A stretch of 64,000 bases of DNA from Deltaproteobacteria bacterium (GTDB lineage: Bacteria > Myxococcota_A > UBA9160 > JAJDAL01): NCBI GenBank assembly GCA_029261875.1, contig JAJDAL010000006.1, positions 246,765-310,764 of the forward strand, written 5' to 3'. This document shows, one piece after another, positions 62,780 through 64,000 of this stretch. Both the position numbers and the translations under genes were made by a program. Each line of letters opens with the position of its first letter. Position 1 is the first letter of the stretch. A model generated the notes under the pieces. That model worked only from the letters and a program-made list of their open reading frames with translations, made no database searches and was not told the origin of the DNA.

Positions 62780-63904
62780 CTAGCGAGCGGGATCGAGAAA
62801 TTCGTTCATCCCGTAGCGGGGAAAACGCCCGTAGCACAGCTGTTCCATCACGCCGATTCCCACGCGGTCACCGCAGCGTGCGCGCATGACTTGCTGAACG
62901 TGTTGATTCTCGATCGCCATGGGGTCGAGCGTGTCGCACTTCCAGGATTCTCCCGCCAGCGCGAGTTCCCCCTTCCAAACCCCATGGCCCCATTCCGGAT
63001 GGGTGTACCCGATGCCCTTCATCTGGAAACACAAGAGAGGTTCGAGTTCGATGACACGCTGCTCTCCCGCCCGCGACAGCAGCTTGAGGGTGGCGGATTG
63101 CGCGCGCCGCGTACCGGGCCGGTAGACCAATTCGTGCTCGACGGAGACCATCACGTCGATGCCCGGATCTTCCGTACCCGGAATCGCGTCGGGATCCTCG
63201 TACGCGGGGACGATCATGCCGTCCTGGTGCCAGGGAATTCCGTCTTCGTCCTCGAAGGTGGAGAAGTGGGTGCAGTGATCGTCCCAATGGATGGGCGCCC
63301 ACAGAAAGAAGATCTGCGGAAGCTTCGTGGGAGGCGCTCCCCCGGCTTCGGGTTCACCGACCGGGCGAATGCCCCAGGACCGATCCTTGGTTCCGAACAC
63401 GCGACGGGGCTCTACCGCGAGTGACTTGCCCGCATAGCCAATGCTGCCTTCCCAACGTCCATACTGGGCGAAGCGCGTGGCATCCATGAGGATCTTGTCT
63501 TCCACGCGGAGGGTTTGGCGACCTTCTTCGACGGACGCCGTGCGCGCACGAAACGTGAGATCGCAATGGATGCCGGTTTCGTTCTCGTCGAGGATGACGC
63601 GCAGGGTCCGCATGGGTTCGACGATTTCGATCCGAAACGGGCCGACTTGGGTGTCCGAGGGCTCCCGCGATGCGCGGCGGGAGGCGTGGAACGCGTGTTG
63701 CTCTCCATCGCGCACGATGCTGAACCCGCAATCCATGATGTTCCGGTTCGGATACAGCCCGAGACCGATTCCAAAGTAGAATTCCCCGTCGTCGGAATAA
63801 CCGTTGAACCAATAGCGGTCGTAGACGTTGCGGCTGCTCGATGCGCTTCGCGCAATCGGTTCCGGTGTCTGGTGGATGGGGTAGTCGTCGAATTTCGAAA
63901 GCAT
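62780..63904 (-). CDS. Uncharacterised actinobacteria-like protein
   Basis: This 374-residue protein has no catalytic motif I recognise. From memory it resembles DUF7064/7065-type proteins common in mycobacteria (a low-confidence statement). Seen are WFNGYSDDGEFYFGIGLGLY, FSIVRDGEQHAFHASR and the IHCDLTFRARTASVEEGRQT strand, which suggest a beta-rich fold. ATG at 63904 has GGGAGAATCC upstream; a TTG at 63961 is further upstream without a site. It faces the serine hydrolase convergently. Confidence 0.65.
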   Translation of the reverse strand: MLSKFDDYPIHQTPEPIARSASSSRNVYDRYWFNGYSDDGEFYFGIGLGLYPNRNIMDCGFSIVRDGEQHAFHASRRASREPSDTQVGPFRIEIVEPMRTLRVILDENETGIHCDLTFRARTASVEEGRQTLRVEDKILMDATRFAQYGRWEGSIGYAGKSLAVEPRRVFGTKDRSWGIRPVGEPEAGGAPPTKLPQIFFLWAPIHWDDHCTHFSTFEDEDGIPWHQDGMIVPAYEDPDAIPGTEDPGIDVMVSVEHELVYRPGTRRAQSATLKLLSRAGEQRVIELEPLLCFQMKGIGYTHPEWGHGVWKGELALAGESWKCDTLDPMAIENQHVQQVMRARCGDRVGIGVMEQLCYGRFPRYGMNEFLDPAR

Positions 63905-64000
63905 GGATTCTCCCGGTGGGCCGTGAACGCCCATTCCACCATAGGGAGACTCCGCGTGCAATTCCGGCCGTCAGACCCCGATTCGCTGGTTTGGCTTCGC

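Overview
The window is GC-rich, densely coded DNA from a Gram-negative bacterium. The outer membrane is shown by a Pal lipoprotein, an LpxL-type acyltransferase, an outer-membrane-barrel candidate and several lipobox proteins. It appears to make coenzyme F420 (separate CofG and CofH) and probably selenoproteins (an in-frame UGA at the active site of a redoxin). Together with HD-GYP, SDR, thiolase-like/DUF35 and ferritin-like proteins this fits an uncultured deltaproteobacterial-type lineage (Myxococcota or Binatota-like). That placement is inference, not proof. No rRNA, tRNA, insertion sequence, prophage or CRISPR array was seen.

Layout. 1-391 is non-coding sequence upstream of dnaA with weak DnaA-box-like motifs. 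392-4732 holds dnaA, a glycosyltransferase, small exported proteins and a 2Fe-2S ferredoxin. 4729-9625 looks like a surface-glycan island: two paralogous GT4 glycosyltransferases flank an unknown protein and two tandem paralogous methyltransferases. 9655-13882 is a tightly coupled sulfite/nitrite reductase-cofG-cofH operon. 13982-24561 carries an LpxL-like acyltransferase, a ferritin-like protein, folB, an argD-like aminotransferase, an HD-GYP protein, an SDR, a DinG-type helicase and a ThDP enzyme. 24904-39875 is mixed metabolism: pal, enoyl-CoA hydratase, gamma-glutamyltransferase, the selenocysteine redoxin operon, thiI, sppA, a cysteine-less thiolase-like/DUF35 fusion, Zn-alcohol dehydrogenase and tpx. 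39951-53129 has an O-methyltransferase, RluA, a Ca2+/cation exchanger, a LeuA-family synthase, two large lipoproteins, glcDEF and a TPR-zincin. 53372-63904 has a Zn-ribbon coiled-coil protein, a metal-related exported pair, a TetR regulator with a ferritin-like diiron oxygenase and twin operators, a two-component pair and a serine hydrolase.

Most notable. (1) The thioredoxin-fold gene at 29407-30006 is interrupted only by one TGA, exactly where the catalytic Cys is expected, with a possible bSECIS hairpin just after it: a strong selenoprotein candidate. (2) Three intergenic elements (24701-24871, 37415-37549, 37614-37763) share short conserved motifs just inside long inverted-repeat arms. The arms differ between elements but stay self-complementary. 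(3) Two 16-bp palindromes, CCAACC-N4-GGTTGG, lie in the divergent promoter next to the TetR-linked oxygenase. (4) The sulfite-reductase-family gene is translationally coupled to FO synthase genes. (5) The secreted protein at 4003-4344 has a strict 23-residue Cys periodicity.
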